Shown here: positions 1 to 9,047 of the stretch, one piece after another
Position numbering within the stretch: position 1 is the first letter of the stretch
Layout: every line of letters begins with the position of its first letter
Source: Rhodobacteraceae bacterium HLUCCO07
Lineage (GTDB): Bacteria > Pseudomonadota > Alphaproteobacteria > Rhodobacterales > Rhodobacteraceae
NCBI GenBank assembly: GCA_001314705.1
Contig: LJSU01000024.1
Location: 124,541-188,540, forward strand
Reading direction: 5' to 3'
Length of the DNA: 64,000 nucleotides
Made by a program: the position numbers and the translations under genes
The notes under the pieces: generated by a model
Told to the model about the DNA's origin: nothing
Database searches by the model: none
The model's input: the letters and a program-made list of their open reading frames with translations, nothing else

Positions 1-389
1 CCTGCCGCCAGTGCCCGCGCATGGGTGTCGAGCCCGCGATATTTCGGCAAGAGCGACGGATGGATATTCAACATCCGCCCGGCATAATGCCCGATGAAAA
101 GCGGTGTCAGGATGCGCATGAACCCGGCGAGGCAGATTACTTGCGCCCCTGCTCTGTCAATCTCGGAAATCAGCGCCTTTTCAAACCCTTCCCGGTCACC
201 CTTGAAGGCGCGATGATCCACTGCCGCCGTGGCAATTCCCATCTCGCGTGCCTTTTGCAGGCCCCCAGCCGCCGGATCGTTCGACAGCACGAGGCAGGCC
301 CGCCCCGGGTGATCGCCGGTCATCGACTCCACCAGCCGAACCATGTTCGACCCGCCCCCCGAGATCAGGATCGCGACCGGGATGCTCAC
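1..389 (-). CDS. purN: Phosphoribosylglycinamide formyltransferase, 3' part missing
   Basis: Transfers a formyl group from 10-formyl-THF to glycinamide ribonucleotide in de novo purine synthesis. About 129 residues are visible; the C-terminus lies beyond the left window edge. The N-terminus has the PurN phosphate-binding start [10 protein letters not shown], then LAGFMRIL, followed by the catalytic-type HPSLLPKY around residue 110. The start is a GTG whose bases overlap the purM stop (GTGA, 386-389), so it is translationally coupled to purM. Motifs and the purM neighbour make the assignment secure; only the end is unseen. Confidence 0.93.
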   Translation of the reverse strand, partial: MSIPVAILISGGGSNMVRLVESMTGDHPGRACLVLSNDPAAGGLQKAREMGIATAAVDHRAFKGDREGFEKALISEIDRAGAQVICLAGFMRILTPLFIGHYAGRMLNIHPSLLPKYRGLDTHARALAA

Positions 390-1429
390 GCAAGCGTCCC
401 GCGATAGGACACGCCGTCACCCGCCACGACGCGGCCCAGCTCGTAAACTGCTTCGCCCTCACCTTCGAGAACCGCGCGCAGCGCCCCTGCCCGCGCCGCA
501 TCGACCACGAGGATCATGCCCATGCCGCAATTGAAGGTCTTGAGCATTTCGCCCTCTTCCATGCCGCCCACGCCGCGCAACCAGTCGAACACCGGTGGCA
601 AGGACCACGCGCCCAGATCGACCTCGGCGCCCAGCCCCGCGGGCAAGACCCGCGGCAGGTTCTCGCTCAGTCCCCCGCCGGTGATGTGGGCCAGGCCATG
701 CACGCCCCCCGCCCGTACCGCCGCCAGCGCCTGTTTCACGTAAAGCCGCGTCGGGCGCAAAAGCGTCGCACCAAGGCTGCCTTCGTCCCATGGGCAGGCC
801 GCATCCCAGCCCAGGCCGCTCATCTCGACCAGTTTGCGCACGAGTGAATAGCCATTGGAATGCACCCCCGACGAGGCCAGCCCGAGGAGCACATCGCCCT
901 CGCTCACCCCCTCGGGCAGGGCCGTGCCGCGCTCCATCGCGCCCACGGCAAAGCCCGCCAGGTCGAAATCGCCGGGCGGGTACATCCCCGGCATTTCCGC
1001 CGTCTCGCCGCCGATGAGGGCGCAGCCCGATTGCACGCAGCCCTCGGCAATACCCTCGACGATCCGCGCGGCCTTGTCGGTCTCAAGCTTGCCGGTTGCG
1101 AAATAATCGAGGAAAAACAGTGGCTCCGCCCCCTGGCAGACAAGGTCGTTGACGCACATCGCCACCAGGTCGATGCCCACGCCATCGACCTCGCCCGTGT
1201 CGATCGCGATGCGCAGCTTGGTGCCCACGCCATCGGTCGCAGCCACCAGAACCGGATCGGCATAACCCGCCGCCTTGAGATCGAAAAGCGCGCCAAAGCC
1301 CCCCAGCCCCGCCATCACGCCGGGGCGGTCCGTGCGCCGGGCCGCCGGCTTGATCCGCTCCACGAGTGCATTGCCCGCGTCGATATCCACACCGGCATCG
1401 GCATAGGTCACACCATTCTTTCCGCTCAT
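386..1429 (-). CDS. purM: Phosphoribosylformylglycinamidine cyclo-ligase (AIR synthetase)
   Basis: ATP-dependent ring closure of FGAM to AIR in purine synthesis, cytoplasmic. The 347-residue product is the usual length. It shows the family segments ATDGVGTK (about 64-71), [11 protein letters not shown] (140-150) and [11 protein letters not shown] (about 190). I chose ATG at 1429 because GGGAG lies 8 nt upstream; an in-frame GTG at 1435 is the alternative. purN follows with a 4-base overlap, the common purM-purN operon. The 180 bases upstream up to the tRNA show no riboswitch I recognise. Confidence 0.96.
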   Translation of the reverse strand: MSGKNGVTYADAGVDIDAGNALVERIKPAARRTDRPGVMAGLGGFGALFDLKAAGYADPVLVAATDGVGTKLRIAIDTGEVDGVGIDLVAMCVNDLVCQGAEPLFFLDYFATGKLETDKAARIVEGIAEGCVQSGCALIGGETAEMPGMYPPGDFDLAGFAVGAMERGTALPEGVSEGDVLLGLASSGVHSNGYSLVRKLVEMSGLGWDAACPWDEGSLGATLLRPTRLYVKQALAAVRAGGVHGLAHITGGGLSENLPRVLPAGLGAEVDLGAWSLPPVFDWLRGVGGMEEGEMLKTFNCGMGMILVVDAARAGALRAVLEGEGEAVYELGRVVAGDGVSYRGTLA

Positions 1430-1575
1430 CGGCACATCTCCCGGAAATTCCTGCGTCAGCGCCTACCCCATCGCGCGCAGCCGCGCAACGGCACAGACCC
1501 TTTCCCGATCATGCGCCACGACCCGATGGAACGCGACGCGCTTCGCCGTCACACGGCCACCGCTTCGCCGGCCGC

Positions 1576-1603
1576 TTGACCTCTCCCACGGTTCTGCTAG
1601 CAA
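1576..1603 (+). promoter_or_regulatory. Probable promoter of the CAT-anticodon tRNA
   Basis: TTGACC at 1576-1581 is followed about 16 bases later by TAGCAA at 1598-1603, with the tRNA 5' end 11 bases further on. The -35 is close to consensus and the -10 is weak. This is inference from position and spacing. Confidence 0.4.
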
Positions 1604-1614
1604 CGTTTCCGGGC

Positions 1615-1691
1615 GGGCCTGTAGCTCAATTGGTTAGAGCAGAGCGCTCATAACGCTTTGGTTGGGGGTTCGAGTCCCTCCGGGCCTACCA
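1615..1691 (+). tRNA. tRNA with CAT anticodon, probably tRNA-Ile2 (or elongator Met)
   Basis: A full 77-nt cloverleaf is visible. The acceptor GGGCCTG pairs with CGGGCCT using two G-U pairs; the D arm is GCTC/GAGC; the anticodon stem GAGCG/CGCTT closes the loop CTCATAA; the T loop is TTCGAGT; CCA is encoded. The CAT anticodon fits Met or the lysidine-modified Ile that reads ATA. A G1-U72 pair is not formed in initiator tRNA, and the variable region TGGTT resembles Ile2 more than Met, so I favour Ile2. The identity is inference; that it is a tRNA is not in doubt. Confidence 0.93.
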
Positions 1692-2158
1692 TCATTTGAC
1701 ACCATCCGGTCGATTGCCCGCTATTCTGCCACTGCCCGGCGACAGAGGAGAGGACAAAACCGGTTGCCAACGGATGGCTGACCTGTCGGTCACGATTGGG
1801 ACCCAAAAGGGAACCGAGGGCGCCCTCGAAAAGGGGGTCGCACCGGTTCCCCTGGCACCCCTTGCAAACCTGGCACCCCTTGCAAAGACGCGACCTCAGG
1901 GAGGTCGAACATGCAGCGACCTGACCCCGCAAAGACAACTGCACTTTTCCCGCCCCTGACCTGCCCGACCGCACGAGACTCGCCAACCTGTCGCCCGCTC
2001 GAAACAAAATAGCACTTGATCATCAGGCATGGGCAAGCGAGTTTGCGGACGAACCGTGGACCGCCGGGTGGCGTTCCTTTCGAACGCGCGATCGGCGATA
2101 CGTGACGACGCAAACGCACAAGACGCGCATGGAAAGCGACCAGAAAGAGGGAAGGCGC
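1692..2158. other. Gene-poor spacer between the tRNA and the glycan cluster
   Basis: No convincing gene is seen in these 467 bases. Open frames on the minus strand here start inside the reverse complement of the tRNA and are artefacts. The only structure I see is a perfect 18-base tandem duplication (listed separately). No duplication of the tRNA 3' end was found at the far end of the cluster, so there is no visible attachment site. Confidence 0.6.
1851..1886. repeat. Two perfect tandem copies of an 18-base unit
   Basis: The unit cctggcaccccttgcaaa occurs at 1851-1868 and again directly at 1869-1886 without mismatch. It sits in the non-coding spacer. The sequence shows only the duplication; its role is unknown. 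Length polymorphism by slippage would be expected. Confidence 0.9.
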
Positions 2159-4315
2159 ATGTCGATGGGAAAACGCGAACAGGGCGCACGGCTCGACAAG
2201 GGCAAGCGACAATATCGCGAAACATCTGCGCCATCCCAAACGGAGTTCGAAGCCTACATGGCGCAACTTTACACGGCGTCCGGGCGTACATGGTTTTCGG
2301 CATGGTCGAGGCCACATCTGATGAAACGCGCCAGGGTGAAACGCATGGCGAAACGTCTGCGTGACTCCGGCTTTTTCGACGGCGAATGGTATCTGCAGCA
2401 AAATCCAGACGTGGCCGAAGCGGGCGTTGATGCTGCTCAGCACTTCGTCGAGTATGGATATTCAGAAGGGCGCAAACCGTCACCGCACTTCGATTCCCCG
2501 GCCAACATGAACGACCATCCGGAGTGGGACGCGGCACAGCTGACGCCGTCGCCTCGTTCCGAGGACCCGAATTCGATCTCGGACCGCCCGGACGAGGACC
2601 CGGACGCCCCCGTCCCGCATTACGGAAAGGGGCTGGACAACCTTGTCAGGGCGGCACGACGGCGCACCAAATCCCCCGGGCAGACCGACGAGTATGAGGT
2701 GATCCGCAGCGCGTTCGACATCGCCTACTATCTTGCGCGCTATCGTGACATCGCGCGCGCGGTCCGCCTCGACCCGATCCAGCACTACATCAATGCCGGA
2801 GCCAGAGAAGGGCGCGATCCGTCGCCGCATTTCTCCACGAAAAGCTACCGCGCGCGTTACCCGGAGGTGGATGAAAGCGGGCTCAATCCGTTCTATCACT
2901 GGCTCACCATCGGCCGGGACAAGGGCTATATCGCGGAACCCTTCACCGAATTCGAGGGCATGTGCCGGATCCTCGGGCGCTCGCCACAGGAGGTGCAGGG
3001 CCTGCTGACCGAACGGCGCGACGACCTGCGGCAGCGCCTCGAGCATGGCAAGCTGGGCGAGATGGTGGCAAAAGCCGCCGAACTCGACCCCCTGATCGCC
3101 CATTCCTGGCCCGAAGCGCTGCAGATCAAGCTGCCGCCCTTTCATTCCGAGCCCGTCGTGTCGCGCGTGGTGGCGATGCACCGCCTTCAGGAAGCCGCGG
3201 ACTTCAGGCGTGCACGCTTCGTCATCGTGGTCAACCGGCCCAGATGGGGGGGAGGGCGGCGAATCGAAGGGCACATACTCCATGCACTTGCACAGCGATA
3301 CTCGCCAGACGAAATGCTGGTATTGAACACCGAGGAGGGCGGCGATGCGCCACCCGGTCGCTTTCCGGAAGGATGCCGGCACCTGGACTTCGCGACGGTA
3401 ACCGCCGACCTCAAGCCCGACGCACGTGAGAGGGTCCTGGTGGAGTTTCTGCGCTCTCTTCGTCCCGATGCGGTATTCAATGTGAACAGCCGCCTGATGT
3501 GGGAAGCCCTCAAACCTTACGGCAAGGCACTTTCGGCAACCACCGCCCTTTATGCTTGTCTTTTCTGCAATGAAAAGACGCTTTTCGGTTTCTGGACTGG
3601 CTACCCCGTCAAGCAATTCTATCGAAATTTCGACGTGCTTGCCGGTATCTTCTGCGACAGCCATTATCTCGCCGAGCAACTGACCGCGCAATTCCAGGTA
3701 CCACCTGGTCTGCGCCACAAAGTCCGCGTGCTCGAAGCCCCCGTGGACAGCTCGCAGCCGGTCATTCCCGCACCCGCACCCGATACGCAGCGGCGGCCAC
3801 AGGTCTTCTGGTCCGGGCGCTTCGACCGGCAGAAACGCGTGGATATCGCGTACGAGATCGCCCGACGCGTGCCGGAAGCCGATTTCCGGATGTGGGGCGA
3901 AGATGTGCTCAAGGGCGGCACCGGCGATCTGCGGCGCCCGGAAAACGTGCAGGTCGAGGGCAAATACGTCCATTTCAGTGACCTCCCGCTGGAGAACTGC
4001 GATCTGTGGCTCTACACATCTGAATGGGATGGCGTGCCCAGCCTTCTGATCGAGGTGGCAATGACCGGCGTGCCACTGGTCGGCTCCTTGGCCGGGGGCA
4101 CAGGTGAAATCCTGCGCCACGGCATGAGCTGGCCCATAGAGGATATCGAGGACATCGATGCCTACGTCATCGCGATTCGCGAGGTTCTTGCCGCTCCCGA
4201 CGCGGCGCGCACCCGCGCCCGCGACCTGCGCGCTCACCTCGCCGCAAAGCGGACCGAGGCGAACTATCTCGATGCGCTCGAAAGCATCCTGCCACAGGAG
4301 GTGACCCATGGCTGA
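2159..4315 (+). CDS. Glycosyltransferase, GT4-like C-terminal domain with N-terminal repeat modules
   Basis: A 718-residue protein. The N-terminal third holds three related segments of about 40 residues (about 70-113, 184-225, 225-257), built around FD-x-x-YL, a central PDV or RDI, H-Y/F, G-x-x-EGR and PSPHF. Such modules occur beside glycosyltransferase domains in bacterial polysaccharide proteins. The C-terminal part looks like a GT-B (GT4) fold: FWSGRFDRQKRVD near 548 and WDGVPSLLIEVAMTGVPLVG near 622, the nucleotide-sugar site. No signal peptide or membrane segment is seen. I chose ATG 2159 for its AGGGAAGG Shine-Dalgarno; an in-frame GTG lies at 2102. It overlaps the next gene by 8 bases. 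Donor and acceptor are unknown. Confidence 0.8.
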   Translation: MSMGKREQGARLDKGKRQYRETSAPSQTEFEAYMAQLYTASGRTWFSAWSRPHLMKRARVKRMAKRLRDSGFFDGEWYLQQNPDVAEAGVDAAQHFVEYGYSEGRKPSPHFDSPANMNDHPEWDAAQLTPSPRSEDPNSISDRPDEDPDAPVPHYGKGLDNLVRAARRRTKSPGQTDEYEVIRSAFDIAYYLARYRDIARAVRLDPIQHYINAGAREGRDPSPHFSTKSYRARYPEVDESGLNPFYHWLTIGRDKGYIAEPFTEFEGMCRILGRSPQEVQGLLTERRDDLRQRLEHGKLGEMVAKAAELDPLIAHSWPEALQIKLPPFHSEPVVSRVVAMHRLQEAADFRRARFVIVVNRPRWGGGRRIEGHILHALAQRYSPDEMLVLNTEEGGDAPPGRFPEGCRHLDFATVTADLKPDARERVLVEFLRSLRPDAVFNVNSRLMWEALKPYGKALSATTALYACLFCNEKTLFGFWTGYPVKQFYRNFDVLAGIFCDSHYLAEQLTAQFQVPPGLRHKVRVLEAPVDSSQPVIPAPAPDTQRRPQVFWSGRFDRQKRVDIAYEIARRVPEADFRMWGEDVLKGGTGDLRRPENVQVEGKYVHFSDLPLENCDLWLYTSEWDGVPSLLIEVAMTGVPLVGSLAGGTGEILRHGMSWPIEDIEDIDAYVIAIREVLAAPDAARTRARDLRAHLAAKRTEANYLDALESILPQEVTHG

Positions 4316-5060
4316 CATCGATCTCACGGTCGTGGTGACGGCGCACTCCGAGACGATCGTCGCGGGCCCGACCATGCAGGCCGCGGAGGCTTCCGTGCGT
4401 TACGCGGAGGCGGAGGGTTTCACCGTCGAGCGGTTGATCGTGCTGGACTCCGCGACCGAGGAATGCACCGCCTTTTTCATGCAGCCCGCATTCGACGACT
4501 GGACACGGGTCGAGTTGGAACAACAGGATCTCGGGCGCGTGAGAAACGAGATCGTTCCACGCACCTCGGGCAGGTATATCGCCTTCCTGGACGCCGATGA
4601 CCTTTTCAGCGAGAACTGGCTGGCGGAGGGGATCAGGTGCCTTGACGCAGCCACCGCGCGCGGCGAGCGCGCGATTGCACATCCCGAACTCAACTGGCTG
4701 TTCGATGACGGAAACTCCGTTTATGTCAAGCCCGCACAGTCCGATCCGCTCTTCACGCCGTATTTCTTCTATCTGATCAACTACTACGACTCACTGTGCA
4801 TGACACCGCGACAGGCGCATCTGGACATTCCCTATGTGCATCGCGACATCCCGAACGGGTTGTCATTCCAGGACTGGCAGTTCAGCATCGAAACGATGGC
4901 CGCCGGCTGGGAGCATATCATCGCGAAGGACACGATCATCTTCAAGCGGCGCAGGGATTTCTCGCTTGTGACCGAGAGCCGGGACAGGAAAGCGATCTTG
5001 CGACAGCTGGAACCGATGGCGATTGATCGGGCGGCACAGTTGGGAGTTTTCGAAAAGTAG
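4308..5060 (+). CDS. Glycosyltransferase family 2 (GT-A fold)
   Basis: A 250-residue soluble glycosyltransferase. It begins with the GT2 opening TVVVTAHSE and carries the metal-binding DxD in YIAFLDADDLF (about 90-99); the aspartate-rich SFQDWQF further on may supply the catalytic base region. The ATG lies inside the end of the upstream glycosyltransferase (8-base overlap), so the two are translated together. It probably adds one sugar to a surface glycan. No membrane helix is present, so polymerisation and export must be provided elsewhere. The sugar is not deducible. Confidence 0.82.
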   Translation: MADIDLTVVVTAHSETIVAGPTMQAAEASVRYAEAEGFTVERLIVLDSATEECTAFFMQPAFDDWTRVELEQQDLGRVRNEIVPRTSGRYIAFLDADDLFSENWLAEGIRCLDAATARGERAIAHPELNWLFDDGNSVYVKPAQSDPLFTPYFFYLINYYDSLCMTPRQAHLDIPYVHRDIPNGLSFQDWQFSIETMAAGWEHIIAKDTIIFKRRRDFSLVTESRDRKAILRQLEPMAIDRAAQLGVFEK

Positions 5061-5105
5061 TATGAAATCTATTCGCGCAACTATGAACTTTTTGGGTACT
5101 GAAAA

Positions 5106-6029
5106 ATGAAAAACATCCTCATCACCGGCGGGGCCGGCTTCATCGGGGTCAATCTCTGTGCGCATCTGGCCGCGCATGGGGGCTATGACGTCACCGTGCT
5201 CGACAACGAGTCCATGGGCGACCGGCGTCACCTCGACGGGTTCGGCGTGCGCTTCATCGAGGGCGATATCCGCGACACGGACGCGCTCGACCATGCTGTC
5301 GCCGGGCAAGAGGTCGTCGTGCATCTGGCCGCCGATACGCGGGTGATGGATTCCATCGAGAACCCGGAGTACAATTTCGACGTCAACGTCAACGGCAGCT
5401 TCCGCCTGCTGCAGGCCTGCCGCAAGCATGGCGTCGGCCGCGTCGTCGCCGCCTCGACCGGCGGCGCGATCCTCGGCGAGGTGCCCGCCCCCGTGCATGA
5501 GGACATGGTGGCCAGGCCGATGGCCCCCTACGGCGCGTCCAAACTGGCGATGGAGGGATACCTGTCGGCGTTTTCCGGCGCCTATGGCGTGCAGGGCTGC
5601 GCGCTGCGCTTTTCCAACATCTATGGTCCCCGTTCCTATCACAAGGGCAGCGTGGTGGCGCATTTCTACAAGCAGATCCTCGCCGGCAAGCCGCTGACCG
5701 TCTATGGCGATGGCAGCCAGGCGCGTGATTTCCTGTTCATCGGCGATCTCGTCGAAGGGATCAGGCGTGCGATGGAGATTGACGCAACAGGCGTGTTCCA
5801 GCTGGGCAGTGGCCGGCCGACCACGGTGAACGAGCTGCTCGACATCATCCGCGACGTGACCGGCCGTGCCCCCGAAGTGCGCTACGAGGAGTTTCGCGCC
5901 GGAGAGATTCACACGACCTGGTGCGACATTTCCAAGGCTCGGGAATCGCTCGACTTCGACCCGGATGCGCCGCTGGCGGACGGAATGCGGCAAACCTGGG
6001 CATGGTTCACGGACGAGGCGCGTGCATGA
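5106..6029 (+). CDS. NAD-dependent nucleotide-sugar epimerase/dehydratase (GalE-like SDR)
   Basis: An extended short-chain dehydrogenase of 307 residues. It has the Rossmann motif GGAGFIG at 7-13, HLAADT near 76, and the catalytic pair in PYGASK (Tyr about 142, Lys about 146), with FSNIYGPR and RDFLFIGDLV downstream as in UDP-sugar epimerases. It is third in the plus-strand glycan cluster, 45 bases after the GT2 gene. It probably prepares a UDP-hexose for the neighbouring glycosyltransferases or for SqdB. 4-epimerase versus 4,6-dehydratase cannot be settled by eye. Confidence 0.82.
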   Translation: MKNILITGGAGFIGVNLCAHLAAHGGYDVTVLDNESMGDRRHLDGFGVRFIEGDIRDTDALDHAVAGQEVVVHLAADTRVMDSIENPEYNFDVNVNGSFRLLQACRKHGVGRVVAASTGGAILGEVPAPVHEDMVARPMAPYGASKLAMEGYLSAFSGAYGVQGCALRFSNIYGPRSYHKGSVVAHFYKQILAGKPLTVYGDGSQARDFLFIGDLVEGIRRAMEIDATGVFQLGSGRPTTVNELLDIIRDVTGRAPEVRYEEFRAGEIHTTWCDISKARESLDFDPDAPLADGMRQTWAWFTDEARA

Positions 6030-6142
6030 AGTCGATCCGTGCAAATGCGCCTTGACATGCTCGAACAGTTCGCGGCACCGATCAGGAAGGCTCTGGCACT
6101 GCGCTGCGGGCGTGCTGTGATTTTGTAAACAAGGAGAATCAA

Positions 6143-7300
6143 ATGAAAGTCATCGTACTTGGGGGGGACGGATTCTGTGGTTGGCCGACCTCGCTGCACC
6201 TGTCCCGCCGCGGGCATGACGTCATCATCGTGGACAACCTGTCGCGCCGCGAGATCGATCTGGAACTCGAGGTGGACAGCCTGACACCGATCCGGCCCAT
6301 CGGCGAGCGTCTGCGCGTCTGGAAAGAGCTGACCGGCAAGGAGATTGCGTTTCACAACTTCACGGTCGGTGAGCATTATCACAGGCTTCTCACGCTGATC
6401 GAAGACGAGAAACCCGACGCAATCATCCACTTCGCCGAGCAGCGCGCCGCGCCCTACTCGATGAAGTCCGCGTCGCACAAGCGCTATACCGTCAACAACA
6501 ACCTCAACGCCACCAACGACGTGCTCGCCGCGATCGTCGAGTCGGGCCAGGATATCCACCTGATCCACCTCGGCACCATGGGCGTCTACGGCTATGGCAC
6601 GGCCGGGATGAAGATCCCCGAGGGGTATCTGAAGGTAAAGGTCGACACCGCAAACGGTCCCACGGAACAGGAAATCCTCTATCCCGCCAACCCCGGGTCG
6701 ATCTATCACATGACCAAGACCCAGGATCAGCTCTTCTTCCACTTCTACAACAAGAACGACCAGGTCAAGATCACCGACCTGCACCAGGGGATCGTCTGGG
6801 GCACGCAGACCGACGAAACCCGCATGGACGAGCGGCTGATCAACCGTTTCGACTATGACGGCGATTACGGCACGGTGCTGAACCGCTTCGTTATGCAGGC
6901 GGCGGTGAACTACCCGATGACCGTTCACGGCACCGGTGGCCAGACACGCGCCTTCATCCATATCCAGGATACCTGCCGCTGTATCGAGCTTGCTCTCGAG
7001 AACCCGCCACAGAAAGGCGAGCGCGTGAACATCCTGAACCAGATGACCGAGACCCACCGCGTGCGCGAACTTGCCGACATCATCGCCAAGATGACCGGCG
7101 CCGAGATCGCCTATCTCGAAAACCCGCGCAACGAGGCCGACGAGAACGATCTGCATGTTGCGAACGATCGCTTCCTCGGCCTCGGGCTTGAGCCGATCAC
7201 GCTCAATGACGGCCTGCTCGAAGAGGTCAAGCAGATCGCCGAGAAATACGCGGATCGCTGCGACCGGGACAAGATCCCCTGCGTCTCGCTCTGGAGATAG
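6143..7300 (+). CDS. sqdB: UDP-sulfoquinovose synthase
   Basis: Converts UDP-glucose and sulfite to UDP-sulfoquinovose. The 385-residue length and the start [17 protein letters not shown] are hallmarks of the SqdB/SQD1 family. So are [22 protein letters not shown] (near 143), the active-site [10 protein letters not shown] (Tyr about 187) and [12 protein letters not shown]. The gene has a good AAGGAG site before its ATG. The known plant and Rhodobacter role is sulfolipid synthesis, but typical sulfolipid partners (sqdA, sqdC, sqdD) are not visible here. Instead there are glycan-type glycosyltransferases upstream and an APS reductase 39 bases downstream. The enzyme call is very secure; the end product is inference. 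Confidence 0.95.
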   Translation: MKVIVLGGDGFCGWPTSLHLSRRGHDVIIVDNLSRREIDLELEVDSLTPIRPIGERLRVWKELTGKEIAFHNFTVGEHYHRLLTLIEDEKPDAIIHFAEQRAAPYSMKSASHKRYTVNNNLNATNDVLAAIVESGQDIHLIHLGTMGVYGYGTAGMKIPEGYLKVKVDTANGPTEQEILYPANPGSIYHMTKTQDQLFFHFYNKNDQVKITDLHQGIVWGTQTDETRMDERLINRFDYDGDYGTVLNRFVMQAAVNYPMTVHGTGGQTRAFIHIQDTCRCIELALENPPQKGERVNILNQMTETHRVRELADIIAKMTGAEIAYLENPRNEADENDLHVANDRFLGLGLEPITLNDGLLEEVKQIAEKYADRCDRDKIPCVSLWR

Positions 7301-7339
7301 CGCCACCAGAGGTCATTCGCGATCACGCTCGGAGGGAAC

Positions 7340-8077
7340 ATGCAACTGGAAACCAATCAGCGGCTTGAACTCACCGAGCGTGCCGCGGCGCTCACACGAA
7401 ACTACGAGCGGCTGCGCACCCACGACCTGCTGCGCGGCCTGCTCACCGAGGACTATCCCGGGCGCATCGGTCTCGTCTCCTCCTTCGGGGCCGAGGCGGC
7501 CGTGACGCTTCACATGGTCGCCGAGATCGATCCATACACACCGGTGATCTTTCTCGACACCTGGAAACACTTTCCCGAGACGCTGGCCTACCGCGACGCG
7601 CTGGTTACGCGGCTGGGGCTTTGCAACATGCAAACGGTGACGCCGCGCCCCGTCCATCTCGAGGTCGAGGATCCCGATGGCGATCTCAATGCCCGCGATC
7701 CGGACCGGTGTTGCCACTATCGCAAGACGCGCCCCATGCTCCAGGCTCTGCGCGCCATGGATTGCTGGATCACGGGGCGCAAGCGTCATCAGGCCGACAC
7801 GCGCCGTGAACTGACGCTGTTCGAGGTTCAGGACCGCTGGATCAAGGTCAATCCGCTCCTGGACTGGACGCCCGAAGACGTGGCCGCATACTACCGGGCG
7901 CACGATCTGCCCCCGCACCCTCTGACCTCTCAGGGATATCCTTCGATCGGATGCGTTCCCTGCACGCGGCCCGTCGCACCCGGAGAGGACGCGCGCGCCG
8001 GTCGCTGGGCAGACAGTGAAAAGACCGAATGCGGAATCCATTTCGAGAATGGCAAGATCGTCCGCGGTGGCACCTAG
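7340..8077 (+). CDS. cysH: Thioredoxin-dependent APS reductase (adenylyl-sulfate reductase), iron-sulfur type
   Basis: Reduces adenylylsulfate to sulfite and AMP. The 245-residue protein has the four cluster cysteines of the [4Fe-4S] class: RCCHYRK (about 124-125) and GCVPCTRP (about 204-207). The catalytic cysteine is in KTECGIH near 231, and SSFGAEAAV is the PAPS-reductase-family P-loop. It follows sqdB by 39 bases on the same strand. Assimilatory cysH genes normally sit with cysI and sirohaem genes, none of which is in the window. The location suggests a copy dedicated to supplying sulfite to SqdB. Whether the genome has another cysH cannot be seen. Confidence 0.93.
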   Translation: MQLETNQRLELTERAAALTRNYERLRTHDLLRGLLTEDYPGRIGLVSSFGAEAAVTLHMVAEIDPYTPVIFLDTWKHFPETLAYRDALVTRLGLCNMQTVTPRPVHLEVEDPDGDLNARDPDRCCHYRKTRPMLQALRAMDCWITGRKRHQADTRRELTLFEVQDRWIKVNPLLDWTPEDVAAYYRAHDLPPHPLTSQGYPSIGCVPCTRPVAPGEDARAGRWADSEKTECGIHFENGKIVRGGT

Positions 8078-8096
8078 GCGCGGCGGCGCCCACCCC

Positions 8097-9008
8097 TCAT
8101 GCCAGTGAAAAGCGCGCATCCGCCGACAGATGCGGATGCGGTGTGACACGGCGTTTGCCGGTCAGGTCGACAAGATGCGCAAACACGTTGCGCGTGGCGG
8201 CGCCGAGAAGCGCGGGCGGCGTCTCGGTATAGATCCGCGTGGCCAGCCCATAGGCCGTGTCGGGGCCCTCCGCCAACCGCGAAAGAATCTCGGCCTCGCG
8301 CCCCTGCCGATGGGCCACCAGCCAGTCGAGCCGCCCCGCCGGGTCGTCGATCGGCGCCCCGTGACCGGCATGGAACACCCGCCAGTCGCGGCGCTGCAAC
8401 CGTGCGCAGGACGCCATGAAATCGCTCAGATCCCCGTCGGGCGGCGAGACCAGCGAACTGGCCCAGCCCATCACGTGATCCCCGCAGAAAAGCGCATCCC
8501 CCCATGCCAGGCTGATGTGATTGCCGTAATGCCCCGGCGTGTGGATCGCCCGAAGGCTCCAGCCATCGCCCGCAAGGGTCTCGCCATCGCCCAGCACCTG
8601 GTCGGGGTGAAACCCGGTATCGACGCCCTCGCCGCCCCCGGCCAGCCCCTCGTCGGCCAGCTTCTGCATCACCGCCGAGCGCCCCGCCTGCCAATCGCCG
8701 AATCCCACGATGGGCGCCCCGGTTTCGCGCGCCAGCGGCCGCGAGAGCGGCGAGTGATCGACATGCGAATGGGTCACGACGATATGGCTGATCTCCTGCC
8801 CGGGGCGCAGCGCATCCAGAATGGCGCGCAGATGCGCCGCGCTTTCGGGGCCCGGGTCGATCACGGCCAATTGCCGCTCGCCCAGAAGATAGGTATTGGT
8901 CCCGCGATAGGTCATCGGTGACGGGTTCGGCGCCAGGATCCGGGTCAGGCCCGGCTCGATCTCGATCGGCACGCCCGCGGGCGGGTTGAAATCATCGGGG
9001 CTTTGCAT
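8097..9008 (-). CDS. Metallo-beta-lactamase-fold hydrolase (LACTB2/glyoxalase II-like)
   Basis: A 303-residue protein with the zinc-binding motif THSHVDHS near 79-86, in place of HxHxDH, then TPGHYGNHIS and CGDHVMGW as further ligand motifs. The C-terminal third (HRQGREAEIL onward) resembles the winged-helix tail of LACTB2-type hydrolases and endoribonucleases. Substrate is unknown. It is convergent with cysH (19-base gap) and divergent from the kinase gene at 9048, with only 39 bases between starts. Confidence 0.85.
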   Translation of the reverse strand: MQSPDDFNPPAGVPIEIEPGLTRILAPNPSPMTYRGTNTYLLGERQLAVIDPGPESAAHLRAILDALRPGQEISHIVVTHSHVDHSPLSRPLARETGAPIVGFGDWQAGRSAVMQKLADEGLAGGGEGVDTGFHPDQVLGDGETLAGDGWSLRAIHTPGHYGNHISLAWGDALFCGDHVMGWASSLVSPPDGDLSDFMASCARLQRRDWRVFHAGHGAPIDDPAGRLDWLVAHRQGREAEILSRLAEGPDTAYGLATRIYTETPPALLGAATRNVFAHLVDLTGKRRVTPHPHLSADARFSLA

Positions 9009-9047
9009 CGCTCTTCCTTGTGGCTCGTTCCCCGGCTAGGAATAGGC

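Noticed and set aside
1648-2007. Minus-strand frame starting with residues of the GPEGLEPPT type
   Set aside because: It includes the reverse complement of the CAT tRNA; this peptide is a well-known translation artefact of tRNA genes.
2480-4375. 631-codon minus-strand frame
   Set aside because: Antisense of the GT4-like gene; no recognisable domain, while the plus strand shows clear glycosyltransferase motifs. Long shadows are expected at this GC content.
1615-8080. Genomic island inserted at the CAT tRNA
   Set aside because: No integrase gene and no copy of the tRNA 3' end near 8080; base composition is close to the flanks.
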